A DNA stretch of 44,811 nt from a virus. Below are positions 1-5,760 of the stretch, in pieces. Location: IMG/VR virus record IMGVR_UViG_3300034101_001503, positions 1 to 44,811 of that record; one strand, given 5' to 3'. The position numbers and the translations under genes were made by a program. The first letter of the stretch is position 1. Every line of letters starts with the position of its first letter. Under the pieces are notes generated by a model that worked only from the letters and a program-made list of their open reading frames with translations, was not told the DNA's origin and did no database searches.

Positions 1-127
1 TCGAACGTCTTGTTGTTCATTCCTCGACCCCTTCTGCGGCTTCGCCGCTCATCAAAAGTTCGTTCTCGTCCTGCTCCGCCGTCTGATCCCAGTTGGTCGC
101 GACGTGGTGCACCAGTGCAACCACCTC
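1..127. repeat. Terminal overlap, left copy
   Basis: This segment is identical to the last 127 bases of the window. A 127-bp identity is what a de Bruijn assembler run at k=127 leaves at the two ends of a circularised contig, so it is more likely an assembly overlap than a biological terminal repeat. The cut falls inside a gene, which also argues against a natural genome end. The real T7-style direct terminal repeats would be collapsed elsewhere, most plausibly in the gene-free region after the large terminase gene (about 3040-3700). Confidence 0.9.
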
Positions 128-313
128 TCGATGCTCACCGTTCCCGACCAGCCGCAGCGCAGCCATGACCGGATTACGCAGCCAGTCCACCACGAAAATC
201 GTGCGCTCTGAGCCATCTTCTGCCAGGATGTTGATCGCCTTCTCCCAATCGCCGTCCTCGTTGACCACCCACGCCGTCGCGACGGGGTACAGCAGACACT
301 GATTGCCCTTCAT
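17..313 (-). CDS. Hypothetical early protein, 98 aa
   Basis: I do not recognise this protein. The start is placed at the ATG whose complement is 311-313 because an AAGGAG ribosome-binding site lies about 6-7 bases upstream; a longer in-frame reading up to 349 has no such site. The product begins MKGNQCLLYPVAT, contains the segment ERTIFVVDWLRNPVMAALRL, and ends with an acidic tail. Its stop overlaps, as ATGA, the start of the 714-aa gene on the other side of the contig seam, so the two are probably translated in a coupled way. It is the first gene downstream of tRNA-Arg. No membrane segment or metal-binding motif is visible. Confidence 0.75.
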   Translation of the reverse strand: MKGNQCLLYPVATAWVVNEDGDWEKAINILAEDGSERTIFVVDWLRNPVMAALRLVGNGEHREVVALVHHVATNWDQTAEQDENELLMSGEAAEGVEE

Positions 314-376
314 AGCAGACTCCTTGGGGCCGTGCCCCGGTTCAGTCATTCACGCAGCCGACACGATATCGGCAAA

Positions 377-449
377 CACCCCGAGCAGGATTCGAACCTG
401 CAACCACCGGCTTAGAAGGCCGGTGCTCTATCCGTTGAGCTATCGGGGC
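377..449 (-). tRNA. tRNA-Arg (anticodon TCT)
   Basis: Read on the minus strand this folds as a normal 73-nt tRNA. It has a 7-bp acceptor stem (GCCCCGA with TCGGGGT, one terminal G-U pair), a D arm GCTC...GAGC, a 5-bp anticodon stem CCGGC/GCCGG with loop CTTCTAA, and a T arm GCAGG-TTCGAAT-CCTGC. The anticodon is TCT, which reads AGA. The discriminator is G and no CCA is encoded. Its 5' end lies five bases after the stop codon of the upstream zinc-finger gene, so it is probably cut out of the operon transcript by RNase P. It may supplement a codon that is rare in the host. Confidence 0.93.
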
Positions 450-454
450 AGCTC

Positions 455-664
455 TTATCTAGCCCGTTCGTAACCGCGACGGGCGATGCGGACCGCTTCC
501 TTGTCCCCACCGTCTACCATGACGATGTCGGGAGCGGTTTTATGCGAGAACACAAGAAAACCCACACGCTTCTGCTCAGTCGAGCAGCCCGTGCAGGTCG
601 TCGTGTGTGGTAGTATTTCTAGTCTGATTGGGTCAATCTCTGACCCGCACGACTCGCATTTCAT
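455..664 (-). CDS. Small zinc-finger protein, 69 aa
   Basis: The protein has two CxxC pairs, CESC near residues 3-6 and CTGC near 24-27, separated by about 20 residues. They are followed by a short basic/hydrophobic stretch (STEQKRVGFLVF), and together they form one four-cysteine zinc ribbon. Small phage proteins of this shape are often annotated as DksA/TraR-like or generic C4 zinc fingers. The long helical coiled coil of true DksA is absent, so a role at RNA polymerase is only a possibility. Its ATG overlaps the stop of the 76-aa gene as ATGA, and tRNA-Arg begins five bases after its own stop. Confidence 0.8.
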   Translation of the reverse strand: MKCESCGSEIDPIRLEILPHTTTCTGCSTEQKRVGFLVFSHKTAPDIVMVDGGDKEAVRIARRGYERAR

Positions 665-891
665 GCGTTCATCCCGTAGTTGTACGGGTCGATGTCCTGG
701 AAGATGATGCGATCATCCTCCTGGCCGCGCTGCTCGTCACGCGGCCCAGCTGGGTGATGTGATTGGGTTGGCGGCTTGCCGAGCAGCAGCCGCATGTCGA
801 TCTCGCCGCGCTGAATGGCAGCAGCGAGACCCTTGTTCTGACCGCCTAGAACTCGTTGAGCGATCTCCGTCGCAATACACTTCCTGCACAT
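661..891 (-). CDS. Hypothetical early protein, 76 aa
   Basis: The start is the ATG at 889-891 because a near-perfect TAAGGAGGT ribosome-binding site precedes it; the longer open frame upstream has no such site and would overlap the small membrane-protein gene. The product begins MCRKCIATEIAQRVLGG and ends FQDIDPYNYGMNA. A single CRKC pair at the N-terminus is too little to call a zinc finger. The C-terminal half is polar and probably flexible. Function unknown. Its stop overlaps the zinc-finger start as ATGA, placing it in the early operon. Confidence 0.72.
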   Translation of the reverse strand: MCRKCIATEIAQRVLGGQNKGLAAAIQRGEIDMRLLLGKPPTQSHHPAGPRDEQRGQEDDRIIFQDIDPYNYGMNA

Positions 892-902
892 GCTGGACCT
901 CC

Positions 903-1031
903 TTAGATGAACATGCTGATGATCCGGTCGACGACGATACAGAAGATGCTGGCGATCACGACACTTCCCGCCAAGAGATATGGCGATAGCATGACCAACA
1001 TTCCGATCCTCTCGCTTGTCTTTTCTTTCAC
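903..1031 (-). CDS. Small single-pass membrane protein, 42 aa
   Basis: This short gene starts with GTG at 1029-1031, six to seven bases after a GGAGGT ribosome-binding site. The GTG overlaps the stop of the upstream 93-aa gene as GTGA. The product has a charged N-terminus (VKEKTSERIG) followed by one long hydrophobic helix (about residues 11-31, containing LSPYLLAGSVVIASIFCIVV) and a short tail DRIISMFI. The positively charged N-terminus suggests it stays in the cytoplasm. Early phage membrane peptides can interfere with superinfection or host membrane functions; here the role is unknown. The hydrophobic helix, good start site and tiling between two genes support it being real. Confidence 0.68.
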   Translation of the reverse strand: MKEKTSERIGMLVMLSPYLLAGSVVIASIFCIVVDRIISMFI

Positions 1032-1309
1032 CACGCACCTCCAAACTGAATGAGGTTGTGGCGCCGCTTCTTCTCCTCATCTGACAGAGCAGCCCACTCA
1101 GCCGCTTCGGCGTCTCGCTTTGCAGCCAAAGCAGCCAGCCGGTAGTCTTCCTGCTCCTTGACCCACTCAGCATGGGCCAGGGCGTGCATCTCGCGCGCCT
1201 CCATCGACGCCCATGCCTCAGTTCTTTCCGGCGACATGCAGCGCAGACCGTTGATGAAACGGCTGCGCTTTGCCACAGACAGATTGTTCCACTTTCTTTC
1301 GTCCATCAC
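1028..1309 (-). CDS. Hypothetical early protein, 93 aa
   Basis: The protein is mostly charged and predicted helical. The N-terminal part (DERKWNNLSVAKRSRFINGL) resembles a short helical hairpin, and the C-terminal part is rich in Ala, Glu and Lys (LAALAAKRDAEAAEWAAL). I recognise no family. Its ATG overlaps the stop of the Csx16-like gene as ATGA, so it is translationally coupled to that gene and could act with it, but this rests on position only. A second methionine directly follows the first, so the exact start could shift by one codon. Confidence 0.7.
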   Translation of the reverse strand: MMDERKWNNLSVAKRSRFINGLRCMSPERTEAWASMEAREMHALAHAEWVKEQEDYRLAALAAKRDAEAAEWAALSDEEKKRRHNLIQFGGAW

Positions 1310-1674
1310 ACACCTTCCTTTCCGGAATAGGTGCCGCCCATTCCCTGATAGCCCGAGTCAAGGGCATCGTTGAGCAGCTCGCGCTGCTTCTCGAGCGTGC
1401 GGATCACGAAGGTCCGCAGCCCGACCATGTACTGCCGCACTTCGTCGGCAGAGAGCTCTGCTCCCCGCTTGTCTGCGGGGAGATTGAGGGTGACTTCTGT
1501 CACGCTGGCCGCACATGCGGCCAAGTGCAGCGGAAGGACGCCGTAGACATCCTTTCCGCGCACCGAGCCTTCCGTCGCGTGAGCGACAACCTCGCCCACG
1601 ATCCCGAAGTCCTGCGCGAGGACTTCGACCAGCCCGGCATGTCGGGTTACAATGACGATTTCACGCTGCTTCAT
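1306..1674 (-). CDS. Csx16-like protein (candidate ring nuclease, anti-CRISPR)
   Basis: This 122-aa protein carries the landmarks of the Csx16 (VVA1548) family of type III CRISPR accessory proteins: IVIVTRHAG at the N-terminus (first strand and TRH motif), a conserved His followed by a V-G-x-x-V-x-G-x-LP block (VYGVLPLHLAA), and the segment LNLPADKRGAELSADEV. Csx16 is one of the accessory families proposed to degrade cyclic oligoadenylate signals. In a phage such a protein would switch off type III CRISPR signalling, as the unrelated AcrIII-1 enzyme does; that role is inferred. The ATG at 1672-1674 is preferred over an upstream one because GGAG lies six bases before it. It is the first gene after a strong terminator. 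Confidence 0.75.
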   Translation of the reverse strand: MKQREIVIVTRHAGLVEVLAQDFGIVGEVVAHATEGSVRGKDVYGVLPLHLAACAASVTEVTLNLPADKRGAELSADEVRQYMVGLRTFVIRTLEKQRELLNDALDSGYQGMGGTYSGKEGV

Positions 1675-1737
1675 GTCACGCTCCTGACTTGCAGCCGATT
1701 GATTCACGAAACGATCGCGAAATGTCGGATGCTGAAA

Positions 1738-1773
1738 TGAAAATACCCCCGTCGACCGTTAGATCGACGGGGG
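1738..1773 (-). terminator. Strong rho-independent terminator
   Basis: A perfect 10-bp GC-rich stem (1746-1755 with 1764-1773) with an 8-nt loop is followed on the minus strand by TATTTTCATTT. It sits at the 3' edge of the gene-free structured region and about 65 bases before the Csx16-like gene. It would therefore end an upstream minus-strand transcript and give the presumed noncoding RNA a defined 3' end. Read-through or a separate promoter is needed for the operon below. Confidence 0.85.
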
Positions 1774-1918
1774 CAGAGTTGGCTTATTATGGCTAGCCTT
1801 CATATCATACCTATGGCATGATATAACTTCCCTTGAAGTTTGCCTGTCCTTATTAATTACAGCCGCCCCTGCTCGCTTGCGCTTAGAGGGGCAGCACGCC
1901 GTACAGCCTTACACGCGA

Positions 1919-1934
1919 GCAGCCGATTGACTCG
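1919..1934 (-). repeat. Hairpin motif within structured RNA, copy 2
   Basis: This is the second copy of the 16-nt motif at 2295-2310. On the minus strand it can form GUCGA...UCGGC with one wobble pair. Part of it overlaps the arm proposed to pair with 1869-1876, so it may take part in alternative structures. Confidence 0.55.
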
Positions 1935-2294
1935 ACGACGAAACGCCGGAGCCCTGGCCGGTACGCGCTAGGTGCTGTTGTGCAGTCTACACTTGTCCTT
2001 CCGCAGCGTAGGCCAGTCGTGCACGGACAAGTGCACGGCCAACCTACAGACGCCGATGCTTTACGCGCACCGACTCCACAGAGGCTACTGCTTTATAGTC
2101 GCTTTCCTAGGATCGATCCTAGCCGACTCTGACCACCTACATTCTGCTTCCGCCTGTTACAGCGGCCAACGCTTTAGCGTTAGTCCCTTATTAGGTTTCG
2201 GCGTACATCTCGCCTATACGCTATGAGGCCAGCTGGCCGTTCTGCTATTCCTAGCAGTCGATAGCGTCCCACTCTCGGTCACAAGCCTAGACAC

Positions 2295-2310
2295 GCAGCC
2301 GATTTACTCG
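2295..2310 (-). repeat. Hairpin motif within structured RNA, copy 1
   Basis: This 16-nt motif recurs at 1919-1934 with one mismatch. Both copies are preceded on the plus strand by ACACG and form the same 5-bp hairpin on the minus strand (GCCGA...TCGGC here). The other copy keeps the stem through a G-U pair, so pairing is preserved where sequence changes. Confidence 0.6.
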
Positions 2311-2535
2311 GCGCGCCGCTCCGCTCCCTACCCATGGGTACGGGTCAGCCTTCCAATAGGCTGGCGGATTCGTCCCCACCCCCTGGCCGTGCATACGCAC
2401 GAAACAACCCCACGCCGGACGAATCCGATGTGGGGCGGAGGAAGTGTCAACCGTTCCGCAAACGCATACAGAAAGTAGCCTAGTTGGTGCAAGCCAACCT
2501 ATCCCGAATCTCGGGACGCTAATAAGATACAGGCT

Positions 2536-2576
2536 ACGCTTGCCCGTTCCCGAAGGTTTACAGGGGCGCGCCGCGC
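2536..2576 (-). repeat. 41-bp exact direct repeat, copy 1
   Basis: These 41 bases recur exactly at 2632-2672, with a 96-bp period. On the minus strand the unit contains CCTTCGGG, a C(UUCG)G-type tetraloop, followed by GAACGGGCAAGCG. Exact identity next to diverged spacer suggests a recent duplication or selection for two equal modules in the RNA. Confidence 0.85.
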
Positions 2577-2631
2577 ATCTTATCCTACTCTCGCCGTTAC
2601 CCGCTCATTCGCTACTTATCCGCACACGACA

Positions 2632-2672
2632 ACGCTTGCCCGTTCCCGAAGGTTTACAGGGGCGCGCCGCGC
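2632..2672 (-). repeat. 41-bp exact direct repeat, copy 2
   Basis: This is the second exact copy of the unit at 2536-2576. It lies at the 5' end of the presumed structured RNA on the minus strand, directly followed by a GC-only stretch and the hairpin at 2696-2725. Confidence 0.85.
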
Positions 2673-2695
2673 GCGGGGTAGTGGGGTTGTGGAAG

Positions 2696-2725
2696 GGGGC
2701 GCGCGCCGTTCCCGACGCGCGCCCC
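2696..2725 (-). other. GC-rich hairpin after the 98-aa gene
   Basis: A perfect 10-bp stem GGGGCGCGCG/CGCGCGCCCC with a 10-nt loop begins about 17 bases after the stop codon of the 98-aa gene on the minus strand. No T-run follows, so it is not a typical terminator. It could be an RNA processing site that separates the 98-aa message from the structured RNA. Confidence 0.6.
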
Positions 2726-2742
2726 GTAGTGGGTTCTCAGAG

Positions 2743-3039
2743 TCAGCGGGCCGACACGGCCCACGAGCGACCGCCCTCGCGGATGCCGAGGATTCCGTCG
2801 GCCCACACCTTGAACGGCACGGCGGTGCCGTCCGACATCACGATCGCGAAGGACGCCCACGCACACGCGCGACCTTCGCGGATGGCGGCATTCGCCAACA
2901 GCACGCTGACTCGCGCCTCGACGCGGATCGGGCGGGACACGGGGTCGAGGCCTTCCGCCTTGAGGACGGACGCGGGAGTGAGGGCCTCGATGACAGAGAC
3001 GAGGTTGTCGAGAGTGTAAACGGTTTCGGGAGTCTTCAT
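2743..3039 (-). CDS. Hypothetical early protein, 98 aa
   Basis: The protein begins MKTPETVYTLDNLVSVIEAL and ends in a compact region (FKVWADGILGIREGGRSW). No family is recognised. A TAGGA element about nine bases before the ATG can serve as ribosome-binding site. The predicted mix of helix and short strands suggests a small globular cytoplasmic protein. It is the only convincing gene between the repeat-rich leader (3040-3700) and the structured RNA, so it is probably the first gene expressed on infection. T7 uses this position for anti-host or anti-restriction proteins; nothing in the sequence shows that role here. Confidence 0.7.
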   Translation of the reverse strand: MKTPETVYTLDNLVSVIEALTPASVLKAEGLDPVSRPIRVEARVSVLLANAAIREGRACAWASFAIVMSDGTAVPFKVWADGILGIREGGRSWAVSAR

Positions 3040-3180
3040 CGGTCGTTTCCTAGGGGCCGCGCCCCGTTCGGGTTTCGTTCGCCCCTACCCGCAACGCGCG
3101 GAGAAGGGCGACAAGGGATCCTATCAAGTATCGACCGACGCACAAGGGATCTTGAACACAATCCCGAAAAAATGTCGCTC

Positions 3181-3232
3181 CCAGCTTGTGAATCTTTATG
3201 CATGAATGCATACATGATTATGCACAAGCTGG
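3181..3232 (-). repeat. 10-bp inverted repeat with inner hairpin
   Basis: The arms CCAGCTTGTG and CACAAGCTGG pair perfectly around an AT-rich loop that itself can form ATGCA-TTCA-TGCAT. On the minus strand a run of six T follows, but eight bases after the stem, so it is only weakly terminator-like. It could instead be a protein-binding or replication-origin element. Confidence 0.6.
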
Positions 3233-3345
3233 ATGCATCGTAGTATTATGAGCATAACATTAGGATCGTAGTGCTATGTTAGGTTGCATGATCCTAATAC
3301 TAAGGTACATCCTAATACTATGTCCCACAATCATAATATGTAAGG

Positions 3346-3415
3346 GAATCCGGCGTGGCTTACATTCTCCCATTGTCAACCTATCCGGCTAGGCTGACAC
3401 TTGCCTATTGTCAAC
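3346..3415 (-). repeat. Two imperfect 35-bp tandem repeats with TTGACA
   Basis: On the minus strand two 35-bp units follow each other, each starting GTTGACAAT and sharing GG, TGT, AGCC and GCCGGAT at the same positions. TTGACA matches a consensus -35 box in both units (3409-3414, 3374-3379), but no convincing -10 hexamer lies 16-18 bases downstream. They may be host promoters with an unusual -10, or repeated binding sites. Confidence 0.6.
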
Positions 3416-3434
3416 TCCGGCCAGGGCATTAGAC

Positions 3435-3450
3435 AAAAAGGGGAAGCCCC
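3435..3450 (-). terminator. Weak candidate terminator after the late genes
   Basis: On the minus strand GGGG-CTT-CCCC is followed directly by TTTTTG. The stem is only 4 bp, so strength is doubtful. Its place downstream of the large terminase gene would suit the end of late transcription. Confidence 0.35.
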
Positions 3451-3694
3451 AGCTCACCCCCATGCAGGCCCATCGTACCCCCACCGGCCCCCTTCGAGAT
3501 CCAATGATCCCGCAGGTAGGGGGCACGGGGGGAGACGACTGCAGTTGGTGGCTTCATGCCCTCGTTCGAATCAGTGACCCCATGTCGATTTTCCATCGGA
3601 TGGTCCGCACGTCGAACTAGGTTGACGGGGTGGATCCTTAGCACGGCCCATAGGTACCCATAGTATCTAGTAGATCTATAGGAGAGTTCGGGCT

Positions 3695-3719
3695 TCGCCC
3701 TCACTCTAGTCGGCTCAAA
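3695..3719 (-). promoter_or_regulatory. Putative phage RNA polymerase promoter (site D)
   Basis: On the minus strand this reads TTTGAGCCGACTAGAGTGAG..., matching the element at 41127-41151 for its first 13 bases. It overlaps the stop codon of the large terminase gene and points into the leader and early region. The putative +1 region folds into a short hairpin (3683-3707) with GA/GA mismatches. It is the most divergent of the four copies after position 13. Confidence 0.5.
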
Positions 3720-5412
3720 CCCCCCATCGGGTTCTCACCCCACGTCCTCTGTTCCATTCCTCACGGGCTCTACGACCCAGAAGTCCTCCTGTGACAGGCA
3801 GGACCCATCGGCTTGGAGTAGGCTTCTTGTATTCCTTCAGGAACTCCTTAGCTACCTGCTCCACCTTGGCGGTATCCATGTCCTGGATCCTACGACTACT
3901 GTCCAACGCCATCTGATCCTTGAACCAAGCCACAGCTCCAGCCATGGCCTCGATCTGATCGTCATGCCTGAGTGAACCCCTGTCACGGGTGATTCGTGTG
4001 ATCTGATTCCCCAGGACCATGTTGCTGGCTACCTTGTGGGAGATGCAGATCCTGTGCTGGGCCATTGCAGGCTCCAGGGTGTCGATGATCCGGATCTCCT
4101 TCTGACCGGTGTTCCTCTTCTCCTCAACCGCGATGTTCCCGACACGCAGGAGATGGGGGATCAGCAGCTTGGCGTACATTCCGTCGCCCCAGTTGCTCTC
4201 GACCACCACCGCCTTGACGTTGTGGAACGCAGCGATGTCAGCCAGCTTTCCGAGGACTGAATCCTCATGTCCTCCATCCAGGCCATCGCACTCCGGGATG
4301 TGGATCAGTCCGTTCAGGATCCTAGCCACGCAGTATCCCGTCTGATCCTCTCCACGGCCTGCAGGATCGACATACATGATCGTGTTCTCGTACTCCTCCC
4401 ACCTGTTGTCTTGGTATACGGCTCCGTTGAACCTGTCTCCTGACAATCCCGGACATTCGATCTGTACGGGATTGGTGGTTCCCCAGATCATGTTCCTGGG
4501 TGCCTGGTTACCTGCCATGTCCCACACGATGAAGTTGCTCAGCTTCAGCGGATACCTGTCACGATCGCTGAGCGTCGTGTCGAGCAGCATCTGAAGGGCG
4601 AACATCGAGGGGCCCATGATGGCCTCTCTCTCGATCAGCAGGTCGTCCGGATAGTAGGACGGGTAGGTCGGATCTCCCGGCTTGACGTCACCATCAATCA
4701 GGTCCTCCAGCAGCATCGGAGCGATCCTCTGCATGGATGCCTCGTCGTTCGGATCTGGATACCGGGCAGGCCACTTCATGCACTCGTAGTGAGCCGCCAG
4801 TCGATTGTAGACCGAGTCCTCCGACTGTGGGGTTCCCAGGTAGATGATGTCCCCGCCTGGATTCAGGATGTTCTCGAACTCCCGGAGCCGAGACATCAGC
4901 ATGTCGCGTGCCTCGACGGTTCGGCTGTTGTCCGGGATCTCCACGTCGTCGTTGATGATGACGTCCACGTGGGTACCGGTGATCATGCTCTTGATTCCGT
5001 ACGCCGCCACGGAGGGGTTCTTGGACGGGGTGGTCCTGCACCCGACGTCGAACCGGTCGGCACCATCTCGGTCCCATTCACCGGGACGGAGGTGCTGGAG
5101 CTCGTCCATGCTGTCGATCAGCTTCCTGGTCAGCAGGATGAACTCCCGGGCTCTGGTCTGGACAGCCGACACGCACAGGATCGTCGTATCGGGATTACGG
5201 TACAGCCTCCATGCGGCATAGGTGGCCGTCAGGTACGACTTGCCGAATCCTCGCATGGCCTGGATCATCCGTCGCTCGGGACCGCTCTGCAGGTAGCTGG
5301 CCACGTCGTACTGGATCCGGGCAGGCTCCGGAAGCCCCAGGGTCTGCCACGCCCGGAACACGAAGTTCCGGAAGTCGTCCCTCAGCATGTCTGCGTATTC
5401 GTTATTGGTCAT
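3715..5412 (-). CDS. terL: Terminase large subunit (T7 gp19-like)
   Basis: This is the 565-aa DNA-packaging motor; T7 gp19 is 586 aa. The N-terminal ATPase has the Walker A loop RGFGKS (residues 54-59) and the Walker B segment VDVIINDDVE (149-158). The C-terminal RNase H-like nuclease shows YVDPAGRGED (347-356), with Asp349 as likely metal ligand. It translocates DNA into the prohead through the portal and cuts the concatemer. AGGAG lies about ten bases before the ATG. A 137-nt gap separates it from the small subunit, where T7 carries its spanin gene; none is found here. It is the last late gene. Confidence 0.96.
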   Translation of the reverse strand: MTNNEYADMLRDDFRNFVFRAWQTLGLPEPARIQYDVASYLQSGPERRMIQAMRGFGKSYLTATYAAWRLYRNPDTTILCVSAVQTRAREFILLTRKLIDSMDELQHLRPGEWDRDGADRFDVGCRTTPSKNPSVAAYGIKSMITGTHVDVIINDDVEIPDNSRTVEARDMLMSRLREFENILNPGGDIIYLGTPQSEDSVYNRLAAHYECMKWPARYPDPNDEASMQRIAPMLLEDLIDGDVKPGDPTYPSYYPDDLLIEREAIMGPSMFALQMLLDTTLSDRDRYPLKLSNFIVWDMAGNQAPRNMIWGTTNPVQIECPGLSGDRFNGAVYQDNRWEEYENTIMYVDPAGRGEDQTGYCVARILNGLIHIPECDGLDGGHEDSVLGKLADIAAFHNVKAVVVESNWGDGMYAKLLIPHLLRVGNIAVEEKRNTGQKEIRIIDTLEPAMAQHRICISHKVASNMVLGNQITRITRDRGSLRHDDQIEAMAGAVAWFKDQMALDSSRRIQDMDTAKVEQVAKEFLKEYKKPTPSRWVLPVTGGLLGRRAREEWNRGRGVRTRWGV

Positions 5413-5450
5413 TTTAGATTTGCTCCTATACGCCCATTACAGACGTTCCT

Positions 5451-5494
5451 TGGTTGACCCCTCCGATGGTACCCCTGAGACGCAGGAACGTCTC
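5451..5494 (-). other. Two competing hairpins upstream of terL
   Basis: A 9-bp perfect inverted repeat (5451-5459 with 5485-5493) and a 6-bp hairpin (5477-5482 with 5489-5494) share bases 5489-5493 and cannot form together. They lie between the small terminase stop and the terL ribosome-binding site. This could be an RNA switch, a processing site, or part of a DNA-recognition element. Confidence 0.45.
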
Positions 5495-5550
5495 TACGGG
5501 GCTCCTAGGGGCCTTAGAATCGATCTGGGGACCGGTAGGCCCCCGAGATC

Positions 5551-5760
5551 TTAACTTACCTTCTTGAATGGCAGCACATTCCTGAGCTGCTCCAGCTTGC
5601 CGTTGGGGACGTCCATGGCCTGAATGCCATTGTCCTTCAGGAACCGAAGGGCCGCTTGGGCCCATCCCGGGGACACCCGGTCAGGATCCTTCATGGCGTC
5701 GATGATGGCGTCGGCGGTAAGGTGCCACATGACATCCGACTTGTCTTCTTTATTGGTCAT
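5551..5760 (-). CDS. terS: Terminase small subunit (T7 gp18-like)
   Basis: This 69-aa protein occupies the T7 gene 18 position, directly after the candidate holin and before terL. The segment DRVSPGWAQAALRFLKDNGI is typical of the helical small terminase subunits of T7-like phages. It recognises the concatemer and regulates the packaging motor. T7 gp18 is 89 aa, so this copy is short but has no visible break. It overlaps the upstream gene by 11 nt, and AGGGA lies nine bases before its ATG. Confidence 0.8.
   Translation of the reverse strand: MTNKEDKSDVMWHLTADAIIDAMKDPDRVSPGWAQAALRFLKDNGIQAMDVPNGKLEQLRNVLPFKKVS

Larger units (their letters stand above)
1738..2695 (-). ncRNA. Presumed large structured noncoding RNA (~950 nt)
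   Basis: No credible gene occupies this stretch, yet it is packed with perfect inverted repeats that nest into junctions. Examples: 2366-2375 pairs with 2417-2426 (10 bp); 2475-2481 with 2531-2537, closing two hairpins (2483-2498, 2502-2516); 2219-2224 with 2261-2266, closing a palindrome and a hairpin (2242-2257); 1991-1998 with 2025-2032; a 16-bp palindrome at 2107-2122. Around 1865-1922 two helices cross as a possible pseudoknot. Loops read as GGAA and C(UUCG)G on the minus strand, matching the gene direction and the terminator at 1738. Large ornate RNAs of phages (GOLLD, ROOL) have similar size and habit, but I cannot assign a family. The 5' end is uncertain. Confidence 0.65.
3040..3694. 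other. Gene-free leader, probable genome-end and early promoter region
   Basis: No credible gene is seen here. The part 3120-3340 is clearly AT-rich against its surroundings and contains clustered short repeats: ATCCTAATACTA at 3291-3302 and 3309-3320, its inverse near 3261, and GATCCCTTGT-type repeats near 3112-3152. A tandem repeat with TTGACA boxes lies at 3346-3415. In T7 the equivalent place, after the large terminase gene and before the first early gene, holds the terminal repeats and host-polymerase promoters. A confident -10/-35 pair could not be fixed. Confidence 0.55.

Noticed and set aside
1793-1812. ATATGAAGG similar to the 3' part of the phage promoter motif
   Set aside because: The upstream GCCG-CTA part is missing, and a transcript from here would run straight into the terminator at 1738-1773.
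1738-2695. CRISPR array or protein gene in the gene-free block
   Set aside because: The repeats are two long copies and not regularly spaced short repeats with spacers. Open frames on both strands are short or lack start signals and family features.
3555-3580. TTCGAAT resembling a tRNA T loop
   Set aside because: The flanking bases do not pair into a T stem, and no acceptor or D arm is present.
3429-3704. Minus-strand open frame of 91 codons after terL
   Set aside because: No ribosome-binding site at any of its ATGs, low-complexity composition, and overlap with the repeat and promoter elements. Considered noncoding.
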